Positions 1-7,900 of a DNA stretch of 33,975 bases are shown here, piece after piece; position 1 is the first letter of the stretch, and every line of letters starts with the position of its first letter. The notes beneath the pieces were generated by a model that was given only the letters and a program-made list of their open reading frames with translations, was not told where the DNA came from and searched no databases. The stretch spans positions 1-33,975 of the forward strand of contig JAFSQV010000004.1 in NCBI GenBank assembly GCA_017446455.1, given 5' to 3'. Source of the stretch: Paludibacteraceae bacterium (GTDB lineage Bacteria > Bacteroidota > Bacteroidia > Bacteroidales > Paludibacteraceae). The position numbers were made by a program, and so were the translations under genes.

Positions 1-1
1 C

Positions 2-550
2 CCGGCAGAGATGCACATCTCCGCTCCTATTTTCCAACAGTTCAACCCGTTCTATGTGGTGGCTTTGACTCCGGTGAGCATGGCTATCTTCGGTGCGCTG
101 GCAAAACGCGGTAAAGAGCCGAGCGCTCCGCGTAAGATTGCATATGGTATGTTGGTCGCAGCCGCAGCATATGCGGTAATGGCTTTCTGCTCGGTAGGTC
201 TGTTGACGCCGAACGCACAAGAGGCTGCGCTGGAAGCAGGCGAGAGTCCGCTGATGGTCAACGCGAATGTGCTGATTGGAACATACCTGATTCTCACCTT
301 TGGTGAGTTATTGCTCTCGCCGATGGGAATCTCGTTCGTCAGCAAAGTAGCTCCCCCGCAGTACAAAGGTATGATGATGGGTGGCTGGTTCGTTGCTACC
401 GCACTCGGTAACTTCCTTGTATCTGTCGGTGGTTTCCTCTGGGGCAACCTGCCGTTGTGGCTCGTATGGAGCGTATTCATCGGTGTTTGCCTTGTAGCCG
501 CTATCTTTATGTTCGCTATGATGGGTAAACTCGAAGACGCAACAAAATAA
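2..550 (+). CDS. POT-family proton-dependent oligopeptide transporter, C-terminal part (5' end outside window)
   Basis: This is the last ~182 residues of an inner-membrane MFS protein of the POT/PTR family, which couples di- and tripeptide uptake to proton entry. The reading frame is open from the window edge, so the true start lies upstream and the ATG at 11 is internal. Four or more hydrophobic segments are visible. The stretch TYLILTFGELLLSPMG followed by GMMMGGWFVATALGN matches the conserved late-helix region of POT transporters (GE..LSP.G, then G..M..WF...A.GN). The stop codon TAA shares its last base with the ATG of the next gene, so the two are probably translationally coupled. Substrate cannot be judged from this fragment. 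A different MFS peptide or sugar carrier is possible but less likely. Confidence 0.85.
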   Translation, partial: PAEMHISAPIFQQFNPFYVVALTPVSMAIFGALAKRGKEPSAPRKIAYGMLVAAAAYAVMAFCSVGLLTPNAQEAALEAGESPLMVNANVLIGTYLILTFGELLLSPMGISFVSKVAPPQYKGMMMGGWFVATALGNFLVSVGGFLWGNLPLWLVWSVFIGVCLVAAIFMFAMMGKLEDATK

Positions 551-1068
551 TGGAAGAAGTTATCAAATATTTTGAATCGCTCGAAGAGCGTATCGCTACG
601 TTAGAAGCCGAAATAGCTTCGCTGGAGGCTGAACTGGACGAACTCAAGAATCGCCCGGCGTCCGAGCCGCAAGTGATTGAAAAAGAGGTGGTAAAGGAAG
701 TGGTGGTAGAAAAACCGGTAGCCGTTGCTGCGCCGGTCGTTGAGCCGGAACTTCCGGTAGAGCCAGAACCCGTTCCGACTCCAGCACCGGCACCTGCACC
801 CGTAAAGGAAGAGGTTGTTTCGCCGAAGGCGGCGGTATACGGCAAGGCGGTGAGCGATATTCGTCAGGCGATCTCGCTGGGCGACCGGTTCCTGTACCAA
901 CGCGAGTTGTTCGGTCAGAACGCCGAACTGATGCAGCGCACCCTCGCCGAACTCAATGAGTTGGGTTCGTTCGACGAGGCTATCGCGTACATCAACCGCT
1001 TCGGATGGGACACCGAGAGTAGTACCTATCAGCAGTTTATCGTAACTCTTCACAGACGTTTCGGCTAA
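550..1068 (+). CDS. Hypothetical protein with N-terminal coiled coil and Pro/Glu/Val-rich linker
   Basis: 172 residues, no signal peptide or membrane segment, so probably cytoplasmic. Residues ~1-36 form a heptad-rich coiled coil (repeated LE.EIASLEAELDELK pattern). Residues ~40-95 are a low-complexity linker of V, E, K, P and A. Residues ~97-172 form a compact, probably helical domain (KAVSDIRQAISLGDRF..., with LNELGSFDEAIAYI and a final FIVTLHRRFG). I recall similar C-terminal domains in uncharacterised Bacteroidales proteins but know no function. Start and stop each overlap the neighbouring gene by one base (TAATG on both sides), which argues for a real gene co-translated with the transporter and rsmI. 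The coiled coil suggests self-association; that is inference. Confidence 0.8.
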   Translation: MEEVIKYFESLEERIATLEAEIASLEAELDELKNRPASEPQVIEKEVVKEVVVEKPVAVAAPVVEPELPVEPEPVPTPAPAPAPVKEEVVSPKAAVYGKAVSDIRQAISLGDRFLYQRELFGQNAELMQRTLAELNELGSFDEAIAYINRFGWDTESSTYQQFIVTLHRRFG

Positions 1069-1739
1069 TGTTATATATCGTTCCGACACCGGTAGGCAAC
1101 TTGCAGGACATGACGTTTCGGGCTATCGAGACGTTGAAGTCCGTGGACCTGATTTTGGCAGAAGACACCCGCACCAGCGGCATTCTCTTGCAGCATTTCG
1201 ATATCCACACGCCGCTGAAGAGCCATCATAAGTTCAACGAGCACGAGACGAGCGCGGATATCGTAGAGCGGCTGAAGGCAGGTGCGAATATCGCCCTGAT
1301 CTCCGATGCGGGTACACCGGCTATCAGCGATCCCGGTTTCTTTCTTGTGCGCGCTGCGTCCGAAGCGGATATCGAGATCCAGTGTCTGCCCGGAGCGACC
1401 GCTTTTGTGCCGGCCCTGGTGGACAGCGGGCTACCGAATAACCATTTCTATTTCGAAGGGTTCTTACCGCAGAAGAAAGGACGCCAGACACGCTTGCAGT
1501 ACCTTGCGGCGCTGGATGAGACCTTTATCATCTATGAGTCTCCTTTCCGCCTCGTGAAGACCTTGGAGCAGTTAGCGGCGGTGTGTGGCGAAGAGCGAAA
1601 AGCGTCTGTGACACGCGAGATCAGCAAAGTGCACGAAGAGACGGTACGCGGCACGCTTGCCGAACTGATTGGTCATTTCAAAACCACCCCGCCGAAAGGC
1701 GAGATAGTTATTTGTGTGAAAGGGAAAGAGGATGAGTGA
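1068..1739 (+). CDS. rsmI: 16S rRNA (cytidine(1402)-2'-O)-methyltransferase RsmI
   Basis: RsmI 2'-O-methylates C1402 in the decoding centre of 16S rRNA, using S-adenosylmethionine. The 223-residue product begins LYIVPTPVGNLQDMTFRA, the hallmark N-terminus of this family, followed by VDLILAEDTRTSG, SDAGTPAISDPG and LPGATAFVPALVDSGLP, the conserved tetrapyrrole-methylase-fold motifs. It is shorter than the ~286-residue E. coli enzyme; my recollection is that Bacteroidetes forms are often near this size. The start ATG overlaps the preceding stop by one base, and its own stop lies inside the first codons of the following flippase gene, so it sits in the middle of a coupled operon. Confidence 0.95.
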   Translation: MLYIVPTPVGNLQDMTFRAIETLKSVDLILAEDTRTSGILLQHFDIHTPLKSHHKFNEHETSADIVERLKAGANIALISDAGTPAISDPGFFLVRAASEADIEIQCLPGATAFVPALVDSGLPNNHFYFEGFLPQKKGRQTRLQYLAALDETFIIYESPFRLVKTLEQLAAVCGEERKASVTREISKVHEETVRGTLAELIGHFKTTPPKGEIVICVKGKEDE

Positions 1740-3192
1740 AATGAAATCCTTGGCGAAGGACACCGCCATCTACGGGTTGAGTTCGATCATTGGTAAGTTC
1801 CTCAACTACCTGTTGGTTCCGCTGTACACCTACGTGTTAGCGCGAACGAGTGACTATGGCATCGTCACGAACTTATACGCTTGGACAGCCCTCTTGTTGG
1901 TACTCCTTACCTACGGTATGGAGACGGGCTTCTTCCGTTTCGCCAACCGAGAGGACTATGACGCCGGGACAGTCTATAGGACAGCCTATATTACGCTGCT
2001 CATCAGCAGTGCGCTGTTTTCGATGCTCATCGTCGTTTTCCACCAGCCTGTTGCGAATGTGCTGGGTTATCCAGACCACGCGGAGTTTGTGGAGATGATG
2101 TTCGTGACGGTTGCCATTGATGCCTTTGCGTCTATTCCGTTCGCGTACCTCAGAAACCAGAAACGACCGGTTCTCTTTGCGGCACTCAAGTTGCTGTTTG
2201 TGGTGCTCAACATCGGCTTTAACATCCTCTTCTTAGTCGTGCTCGGCAAGAACGATGTGTTCTACGTGTTCCTGAGCAACCTGATGGCAACCACGATACA
2301 GACGCTATGTCTGCTTCCCTTCACGATGCCCAAAGGTGGTCATTTTGACGGCGTGGCACTCAAAGAGATGTTGCGTTACTCTTTACCACTTTTGGTTCTC
2401 GGAGTAGCCGGCATCATGAACCAGACACTGGACCGCATTCTCTTCCCCTACCTTTATCCGTTTGAAGACGCGGATGCACAGTTGGGTATCTACGGCGCGT
2501 GCTTCAAGGTGGCGATGGTGATGATGATGTTCACCCAGGCTTTCCGCTATGCGTACGAACCTTTCGTATTCTCCAAGCATAAAGACCGAAACTCCGTAGA
2601 GGCCTACGCGGATGCAATGAAGTACTACATCATCTTCTCGTACCTCATCCTCTTAGGCGTGATCTTCTATCTGGATATTTTCCGGTACATCATCTCCAGC
2701 GCCTATTGGGAGGGCCTGCAGATCGTGCCGGTAGTGCTATGGACGTACGTCTTCCAAGGAGTCTATTTCAACCTCAGTTTCTGGTATAAGTTGACGGACG
2801 AGACCAAGTGGGGTGCCTATTTCTCACTCATCGGTCTGGTCATCACCCTTGTGCTGCAGATCGTCGGAGTGCCGCGTATCGGGTACTGGGCAAGTTGCGG
2901 CAGTAGTCTCGTTTGTTACTTCGTGATCATGGTGCTCTCTTATGTCATCGGCCAGAAGAAAGCGCCTATCCCGTACGACCTCAAGCGTATCGGCCAATAC
3001 ACGGCGCTGACGATTGGTCTGCTCGCCGTCTATTATGCGCTGCGCCTCTATTATATCCATAATACCTGGCTCCTCATGGCTGCCGGTACCGTACTGATTG
3101 GCATTTACCTATTTATATTAACCCGTAAAGATTTTCCTATACAAGATGTTCTCAGGAATCGTAGAAACCATGGCTCAGGTCGTAAAGATTGA
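1732..3192 (+). CDS. Polysaccharide/lipid-linked oligosaccharide flippase (Wzx/MATE-like, MOP superfamily)
   Basis: 486 residues with about 14 hydrophobic helices spread over the whole length, as expected for an MOP-superfamily flippase that moves lipid-linked sugar units (or a similar lipid) across the inner membrane. The N-terminus (LAKDTAIYGLSSIIGKFLNYLLVPLYT) matches the opening of Wzx-like proteins: an amphipathic start, then a first helix with G...S...F..Y.L.P. The gene overlaps rsmI by 8 nt (ATGAGTGA); a second ATG at 1741, just after the rsmI stop, is an alternative start. Its 3' end overlaps riboflavin synthase by 47 nt in another frame. No glycosyltransferase gene adjoins it here, so the substrate is unknown. 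A second flippase of this type lies at 5652-7145. Confidence 0.85.
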   Translation: MSEMKSLAKDTAIYGLSSIIGKFLNYLLVPLYTYVLARTSDYGIVTNLYAWTALLLVLLTYGMETGFFRFANREDYDAGTVYRTAYITLLISSALFSMLIVVFHQPVANVLGYPDHAEFVEMMFVTVAIDAFASIPFAYLRNQKRPVLFAALKLLFVVLNIGFNILFLVVLGKNDVFYVFLSNLMATTIQTLCLLPFTMPKGGHFDGVALKEMLRYSLPLLVLGVAGIMNQTLDRILFPYLYPFEDADAQLGIYGACFKVAMVMMMFTQAFRYAYEPFVFSKHKDRNSVEAYADAMKYYIIFSYLILLGVIFYLDIFRYIISSAYWEGLQIVPVVLWTYVFQGVYFNLSFWYKLTDETKWGAYFSLIGLVITLVLQIVGVPRIGYWASCGSSLVCYFVIMVLSYVIGQKKAPIPYDLKRIGQYTALTIGLLAVYYALRLYYIHNTWLLMAAGTVLIGIYLFILTRKDFPIQDVLRNRRNHGSGRKD

Positions 3193-3769
3193 GACCGAGC
3201 AAACCAATAAACATTTCACGCTGCGCAACCCCTTCGGGGAGCCGCTGTCTATAGATCAGTCGATCGCTCATAACGGTGTGTGCCTGACGGTCGTGAAGAT
3301 CGAAGGCGACCTCTATACCGTGACGGCGATGCAGGAGACGCTGCGTCTGACGAACCTCGACCTGCTGAAGGTCGGCGACTTCGTGAACGTAGAGCGCTCG
3401 ATGCTGATGGGCAACCGTCTGGACGGACATATCGTGCAAGGACATGTTGATCAAGTAGCGCGTTGTGTCGAAGCCAAAGAGACCGACGGCAGTTGGTACT
3501 ACCGCTTCGAATATGACAGCACTCGCGAGATGATCGAACGCGGCTATTTCTGCGTGGACAAAGGTTCGGTAAGCATCAACGGCGTGAGCCTGACGGTGTG
3601 CGAACCCGACGTGAAAGGCGACAAAGGCTTTGTGTCCGTGTGTATCATTCCCTATACGCACGAGAACACCAATTTCAAATATATTGAGGTAGGCACCGTG
3701 GTGAACCTCGAGTTCGACATCCTCGGCAAATACCTCTCGCGCTACGCAGCAATATTAAATCAAAAATAA
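3146..3769 (+). CDS. ribE: Riboflavin synthase, alpha subunit
   Basis: Catalyses dismutation of two 6,7-dimethyl-8-ribityllumazine molecules into riboflavin, the last step of vitamin B2 synthesis, in the cytosol. The 207-residue product has the usual two lumazine-binding barrels: the first opens with the signature MFSGIVE and contains NGVCLTVV (~50); the second contains RLDGHIVQGHVDQV (~93-106) and NGVSLTVC (~147-154). Length is normal for the family. The MFSGIVE start fixes the start codon at 3146, so the first 47 nt also encode the last residues of the upstream flippase. The start of the next gene follows one base after the stop. The symbol ribE follows common Bacteroidetes naming; E. coli calls this enzyme ribC. 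Confidence 0.95.
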   Translation: MFSGIVETMAQVVKIETEQTNKHFTLRNPFGEPLSIDQSIAHNGVCLTVVKIEGDLYTVTAMQETLRLTNLDLLKVGDFVNVERSMLMGNRLDGHIVQGHVDQVARCVEAKETDGSWYYRFEYDSTREMIERGYFCVDKGSVSINGVSLTVCEPDVKGDKGFVSVCIIPYTHENTNFKYIEVGTVVNLEFDILGKYLSRYAAILNQK

Positions 3770-3770
3770 T

Positions 3771-4286
3771 ATGGATCAAAACAGTTTATCTTATCAATTA
3801 GGCCTCTCTGTGGCGCAATACCTGATGCAGTACGGAGAGAAAGAACTCAATTATGACGAGTTCAAAGCGGGCATCGAGTATGTGATGAAGATGTCCGGCG
3901 AAGCCAAGGCCGCAGGGGAGAAGTTCCTCGCGGAGAACGCGAAACGCGAAGGCGTTAAAACAACCGCAAGCGGTTTGCAGTACGAAGTTCTGGAAGCTAC
4001 CCTCGGTCAGAAGCCGAAGGCTACTGACACCGTACGCGTTCACTACGAAGGTACGCTCATCGACGGAACCGTTTTCGACAGCAGTTACAAGCGCGGCGAG
4101 TCCATCGCTTTCCCGCTCAACGGCGTCATCAAAGGTTGGACCGAAGGTCTGCAACTGATGTCCGTCGGCTCGAAGTACAAATTCTTCATCCCGTATCAAC
4201 TGGCTTACGGCGAGCGCGGTGCCGGTGGTTCTATCCCTCCCTACGCAGCCCTCATCTTTACCGTAGAACTTTTAGGAATTGAATAA
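3771..4286 (+). CDS. FKBP-type peptidyl-prolyl cis-trans isomerase, cytoplasmic form
   Basis: 171 residues. Residues ~1-60 resemble a shortened FkpA-type N-terminal helical dimerisation region (LSYQLGLSVAQYLM..., GEKFLAENAKREGVKTT). Residues ~65-171 are a complete FKBP domain with [17 protein letters not shown], the [13 protein letters not shown] loop, KYKFFIPYQLAYGERGAGG and [14 protein letters not shown]. No signal peptide is present, so a cytoplasmic folding helper is likely. The next gene is a longer lipoprotein version whose FKBP domain is nearly identical at the DNA level, which shows a recent duplication or gene conversion. The gene starts 1 nt after ribE. Confidence 0.92.
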   Translation: MDQNSLSYQLGLSVAQYLMQYGEKELNYDEFKAGIEYVMKMSGEAKAAGEKFLAENAKREGVKTTASGLQYEVLEATLGQKPKATDTVRVHYEGTLIDGTVFDSSYKRGESIAFPLNGVIKGWTEGLQLMSVGSKYKFFIPYQLAYGERGAGGSIPPYAALIFTVELLGIE

Positions 4287-4310
4287 TAACAAAAATGAAG
4301 GTTCGTGCAA

Positions 4311-4341
4311 GTCGAGTGTAAGCTCGCTTACGCAACTCGAC
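4311..4341 (+). repeat. Hairpin-forming inverted repeat between the two FKBP genes
   Basis: GTCGAGT GTAAGC, a 2-nt turn (TC), then GCTTAC, a GCA bulge and ACTCGAC: a 13-bp stem with one 3-nt bulge. It lies in the 93-nt gap between the FKBP genes (4287-4379). It is not followed by a T-run, so it is a poor intrinsic terminator. It could be an mRNA-processing or stability hairpin that sets different levels of the two isomerases; that role is inference. The rest of the gap is AT-rich with no recognisable promoter. Confidence 0.6.
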
Positions 4342-4379
4342 GCAGCCGAAGCTCCAGAAATTTAAATGAGTTTATATTT

Positions 4380-5624
4380 ATGAAAAAGATCAGTATCTTT
4401 TTACTTGCCGTACTGGCGATGATCTCCTGCGGCAACAGTTACAAAGCAAAAGATGCAACCCTCACCAACGAGACCGACTCGATCAACTACGCCGTAGGTC
4501 TGTTGAACGGTTTGCAGATCAAGATGTATTATCTGGCGAACGACAGCAGTGACGAAGCCGTTGCTGAGTTTATCGACGCTCTGGAGAAAGCGTATCTGGA
4601 CAAAGACGAAGAGTTGAGCGATATCGCACAGGCCGGTCGTCAATTCGGTACGTCCCTCAAGTCCTTTGAGAAAACGGGTCTGGCAGAGAATCCGGCGTGG
4701 ACGGTGAATGAGAAACTGCTCCTGCAGGGTTTGGTAAACGGTATCCACGGTGACTCTACCGTAATGGATCCCGACACAGCGCAAGCGTTCTTCATGGCCG
4801 CTTATCAACAGGCAGCAGAAGGCACGGCCGACAAAGCTATCACCGGTAAATGTCCGTTCAAAGTGAAGACCGTTGAACTGAAGTCCTATAACGACTCGCT
4901 CAACTATGCCTTCGGTTTGATCAATGGTTCGCAGATCAAGTTATACCTCCTGGCGGATGACGAGGATGGCAAGGACACCGAAGAGTTCATCGACAACCTG
5001 AACATCGGTCTGAAAGAAGACGTACGCAACCCGCAAGTCGTTGCGATGGGTAAGAATGTCGGTAAAGCGATCCGCGAGCAAGAGCCCGTAGGTCTGCTGG
5101 GTATTCCTGGTCTGGAGACCAACTACGATCTTATCAAGCAAGGTTTCATCAACGGTCTGTATAACTACACCGAGCAATTCGACATGCAGTCGGCCAGCGC
5201 GTATGTAGAAGCCGCTGTTTCGCGTCTGAAATACGGTGAGGCCAAAGCAGAAGGCGAGAAATTCCTGCAGGAGAACGCACTCCGCGACGGCGTACAGACG
5301 ACCGAGAGCGGTCTGCAGTACGAAGTACTTGTACAAGGCAAGGGACCGAAACCGACGGCTGAATCCACGGTTAAAGTGCACTACGAAGGTACTCTCATCG
5401 ACGGAACCGTTTTCGACAGCAGTTACCAACGTGGCGAACCCATCGAGTTCCCGCTCAACGGCGTCATCAAAGGTTGGACAGAAGGTCTGCAACTGATGCC
5501 GGTAGGTTCGAAATACAAACTGTTCATCCCGTATAACTTAGGTTACGGTGAGCGCGGCGCAGGTGCGTCTATTCCTCCGTACGCTACCCTCATCTTCACG
5601 GTTGAGTTGCTGGAAATTAAATAA
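4380..5624 (+). CDS. Lipoprotein FKBP-type peptidyl-prolyl isomerase with duplicated FkpA-type N-terminal region
   Basis: 414 residues from the ATG at 4380. This start gives a clear lipoprotein signal ([19 protein letters not shown], lipobox MISC); in-frame codons upstream encode no signal. Residues ~30-160 and ~165-310 are two copies of the FkpA-like helical N-terminal region: [21 protein letters not shown] in the first and [21 protein letters not shown] in the second. Residues ~310-414 are an FKBP domain ([54 protein letters not shown]). It should be anchored in the periplasm or outer membrane and help fold exported proteins. The double N-terminal region is longer than the usual one-copy FkpA form. 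It follows the cytoplasmic FKBP gene after a 93-nt gap containing a hairpin. Confidence 0.9.
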   Translation: MKKISIFLLAVLAMISCGNSYKAKDATLTNETDSINYAVGLLNGLQIKMYYLANDSSDEAVAEFIDALEKAYLDKDEELSDIAQAGRQFGTSLKSFEKTGLAENPAWTVNEKLLLQGLVNGIHGDSTVMDPDTAQAFFMAAYQQAAEGTADKAITGKCPFKVKTVELKSYNDSLNYAFGLINGSQIKLYLLADDEDGKDTEEFIDNLNIGLKEDVRNPQVVAMGKNVGKAIREQEPVGLLGIPGLETNYDLIKQGFINGLYNYTEQFDMQSASAYVEAAVSRLKYGEAKAEGEKFLQENALRDGVQTTESGLQYEVLVQGKGPKPTAESTVKVHYEGTLIDGTVFDSSYQRGEPIEFPLNGVIKGWTEGLQLMPVGSKYKLFIPYNLGYGERGAGASIPPYATLIFTVELLEIK

Positions 5625-5625
5625 G

Positions 5626-5646
5626 CACTAAACGCTAAACGTTAAA
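5626..5646 (+). repeat. Degenerate heptamer tandem repeat before the second flippase gene
   Basis: Three 7-nt units, CACTAAA CGCTAAA CGTTAAA, followed by CGTTT and directly by the ATG at 5652. The array fills almost the whole 27-nt gap between two genes. Two other heptamer arrays occur in the window (7124-7151 and 10024-10050), and the unit CACTCAA of the last is close to CACTAAA here. Confidence 0.75.
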
Positions 5647-5651
5647 CGTTT

Positions 5652-7145
5652 ATGGGCGTCATCGCTAAGCAATCGATACGTGGTACGATCGTTACCTATT
5701 TAGGCATCGCCGTAGGCGTTGTTACCACGTTCTTCGTGTTAACCCGTTTCCTCACCACCGAGGAAATCGGGTTGGCACGGGTGCTTATCGATGCGGCTGT
5801 ACTCTTCGTAGGTCTCGCGCAGTTGGGAACGAGTAGTAGCGTCATTCGCTTCTACCCCTATTTTCATGACGATAGCAAAGAAGACCACGGATTTTTCTTC
5901 TGGGCGTTAGTCGTTCCGTTTATCGGTTTTGTACTCTTCGCCCTCATCTATTGGGCGTGCCGTGTTCCGCTCGGCGCGTGGTTCGGCGATAAATCACCGC
6001 TCTTCGTGGAGTACTACTATTTCGTACTTCCGCTGGCCTTCTTCATGTTGTACCAGACGATCTGCGAGACGACCTGCAACGTGTTGATGCACATCGTTGT
6101 GCCGCGTGCGGTGCGCGAGCTGGTGGTACGCGTCGGCCTGCTGGTGGTTTATCTGCTCTATGCCTTCGACATCCTCTCGCTGGACGGTTTGGTGATCGGT
6201 ATATGCGTCAACTACGCCCTCGCGGCACTGATCAACCTTTGTTATTTCTTCTCGCTCAAGCATATCAATCTGCGGCCTGACTGGAACTTCCTGCGCGAGA
6301 ACACACCGCTCGTGCGGCGTTACCTCGTGTACACCGGATTCCTCATCGTCTCAGCAGCGACGACGACCTTAGCGCCCACTCTCTCTTCTTTCTTTGTGAC
6401 AGCGAAGATGGGTCTGGACAGCACAGGCGTGTTTGCTATCGCGACCTATATGGCGGTGATGGTGAGTGTACCGTACCGTTCCGTCACAGCAATCGCCTCG
6501 CCGCAGTTAGCACGGGCAATCAAAGAGCAGAACCGCGAAGAAGGCTCGAAGCTCATCCAACAAGTGACGCGAAACCTGTTACTGATCGGCGGGTTTATCT
6601 TGCTGCTTATCTGGATCAATATTGACTTGATCTTCCATATTCTGCCCAACGGCGAAACCTTTGCACCCGCGAAAAACGTGGTGCTTATCTTGGGTGTCAG
6701 CCAATTGGTTTTGGCTACATTCTCTATTTGTCTCACGACGCTTAACTACTCGCGTTTCTACGCCATTAGCCTGCTCCTCTCGCTGATCTTAATCGTCAGC
6801 GCGTTGGTGCTGAACAACTACTTAGTGCCCCTGTGGGGCATGGATGGCGCGGCGATCAGTAACGTCGTCTCCTACGGATTGTACTACCTGCTTATCATCG
6901 CTACCGTCGTACCGCTCTGCCGCGTACACGTGGTAGATAGACGGTGGTGGTTGATCCTGCTGTTGATTCTGGCTATCTTCGCCCTCAACTGGGCTTGGCA
7001 AACCTATTTGCCGGCTCTTAATATCTGGGCTGACAGCATCCTCCGCAGCCTTGTACTCTTAGGCGGCGGAGCCTTGATTGCATACAAAGCAGGGCTTTCT
7101 CCAGAAGTAAGGGAGCAAATCAAAAATCGAAAATCGAAAATCTAA
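5652..7145 (+). CDS. Second oligosaccharide flippase-like membrane protein (MOP superfamily)
   Basis: 497 residues with about 14 hydrophobic segments. The opening (AKQSIRGTIVTYLGIAVGVVTTFFVLTRFLTTEEIGLARVL, shown here in its key features: SI.GT...Y.G...G...T.....FLT.EE.GL.RVL) fits the Wzx-like polysaccharide flippase family. It probably flips a lipid-linked glycan or lipid across the inner membrane. It is not close in sequence to the 1732-3192 protein, so the two are not recent duplicates. The C-terminus is basic and low in complexity (QIKNRKSKI) because the last codons lie inside a heptamer repeat array (7124-7151), so the final residues may be repeat-derived rather than functional. No sugar-transfer genes adjoin it, and substrate is unknown. 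Confidence 0.85.
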   Translation: MGVIAKQSIRGTIVTYLGIAVGVVTTFFVLTRFLTTEEIGLARVLIDAAVLFVGLAQLGTSSSVIRFYPYFHDDSKEDHGFFFWALVVPFIGFVLFALIYWACRVPLGAWFGDKSPLFVEYYYFVLPLAFFMLYQTICETTCNVLMHIVVPRAVRELVVRVGLLVVYLLYAFDILSLDGLVIGICVNYALAALINLCYFFSLKHINLRPDWNFLRENTPLVRRYLVYTGFLIVSAATTTLAPTLSSFFVTAKMGLDSTGVFAIATYMAVMVSVPYRSVTAIASPQLARAIKEQNREEGSKLIQQVTRNLLLIGGFILLLIWINIDLIFHILPNGETFAPAKNVVLILGVSQLVLATFSICLTTLNYSRFYAISLLLSLILIVSALVLNNYLVPLWGMDGAAISNVVSYGLYYLLIIATVVPLCRVHVVDRRWWLILLLILAIFALNWAWQTYLPALNIWADSILRSLVLLGGGALIAYKAGLSPEVREQIKNRKSKI

Positions 7146-7151
7146 AATCGA
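7124..7151 (+). repeat. Heptamer tandem repeat (AAATCGA)x4 across the end of the flippase gene
   Basis: Four 7-nt units: AAATCGA, AAATCGA, AAATCTA, AAATCGA. The flippase stop codon TAA (7143-7145) is created within the third and fourth units, and the array ends 5 nt before the GTG start of truA. A gain or loss of one unit would change the flippase C-terminus and the spacing to truA. Confidence 0.8.
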
Positions 7152-7156
7152 GAAGC

Positions 7157-7900
7157 GTGCGTTACTTTATTACCTTTACATATCGCGGAACGGATTTCCA
7201 TGGTTCGCAGACGCAGCCGAACGGAAACACGGTGCAGGCAGAGATGGAGCAAGCCTTTGCCACGATCCTCCGTACGCCGGTAGCTTTGACCTTCGCCGGT
7301 CGGACCGACGCGGGGGTGCATGCCGATAAGATGGTAGCGCATTTCGATGTAGAGAAAGCTGTGCCGGCGAACTTCGCCGCGCGACTCAATAACTTACTGC
7401 CCGACTCCATCGCTATCCGTGATCTCCGGTGTGTTACCGGCGAGGCACACGCGCGCTTCGATGCGCTCGAGCGAACCTACCACTATCGCATCACCATGCG
7501 CAAGGATCCCTTCGCCTACCAGACTCGTACGCGCGTCAAAGAGGGACTCAACTTCGAGGCGATGAATGAGGCTGCGCAGATCCTCTTAGGCAAACAGGAC
7601 TTCGCCTCTTTCTGCCGCGTGCACACCGACGTGAAGACCACGATATGCGATGTGCGCGAAGCGCGGTGGGTGGTAGAGAACGAGTACGAAGCGTATTTCG
7701 CCATCACGGCCGACCGGTTTTTGCGTAATATGGTACGCGCGATGGTAGGCACCCTCTTCGAGATCGGTCAAGGCAAGATGACTAAAGCACAGTTAGCGGA
7801 CATTATCGCAGCGAAAGACCGCTGTAAAGCCGGCCATTCGGCGCCCGCAGAAGGCCTGTCCTTAGTAGAAATCAAATACCCTAAAAATCTATTCATATGA
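7157..7900 (+). CDS. truA: tRNA pseudouridine(38-40) synthase TruA
   Basis: TruA isomerises uridines 38-40 in the anticodon stem-loop of many tRNAs. The 247-residue product opens RYFITFTYRGTDFHGSQTQP, a typical TruA beginning, and carries the catalytic motif FAGRTDAGVHA with the essential aspartate at residue 51. FLRNMVRAMVGTLFEIGQGK (~195-214) is the conserved C-terminal motif. Length is normal. The start is GTG at 7157; no ATG upstream is suitable and the protein aligns from this codon. Its TGA stop overlaps the ATG of the GH28 gene (ATGA), so a housekeeping tRNA gene is translationally coupled to a pectin-degradation gene. Confidence 0.95.
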   Translation: MRYFITFTYRGTDFHGSQTQPNGNTVQAEMEQAFATILRTPVALTFAGRTDAGVHADKMVAHFDVEKAVPANFAARLNNLLPDSIAIRDLRCVTGEAHARFDALERTYHYRITMRKDPFAYQTRTRVKEGLNFEAMNEAAQILLGKQDFASFCRVHTDVKTTICDVREARWVVENEYEAYFAITADRFLRNMVRAMVGTLFEIGQGKMTKAQLADIIAAKDRCKAGHSAPAEGLSLVEIKYPKNLFI

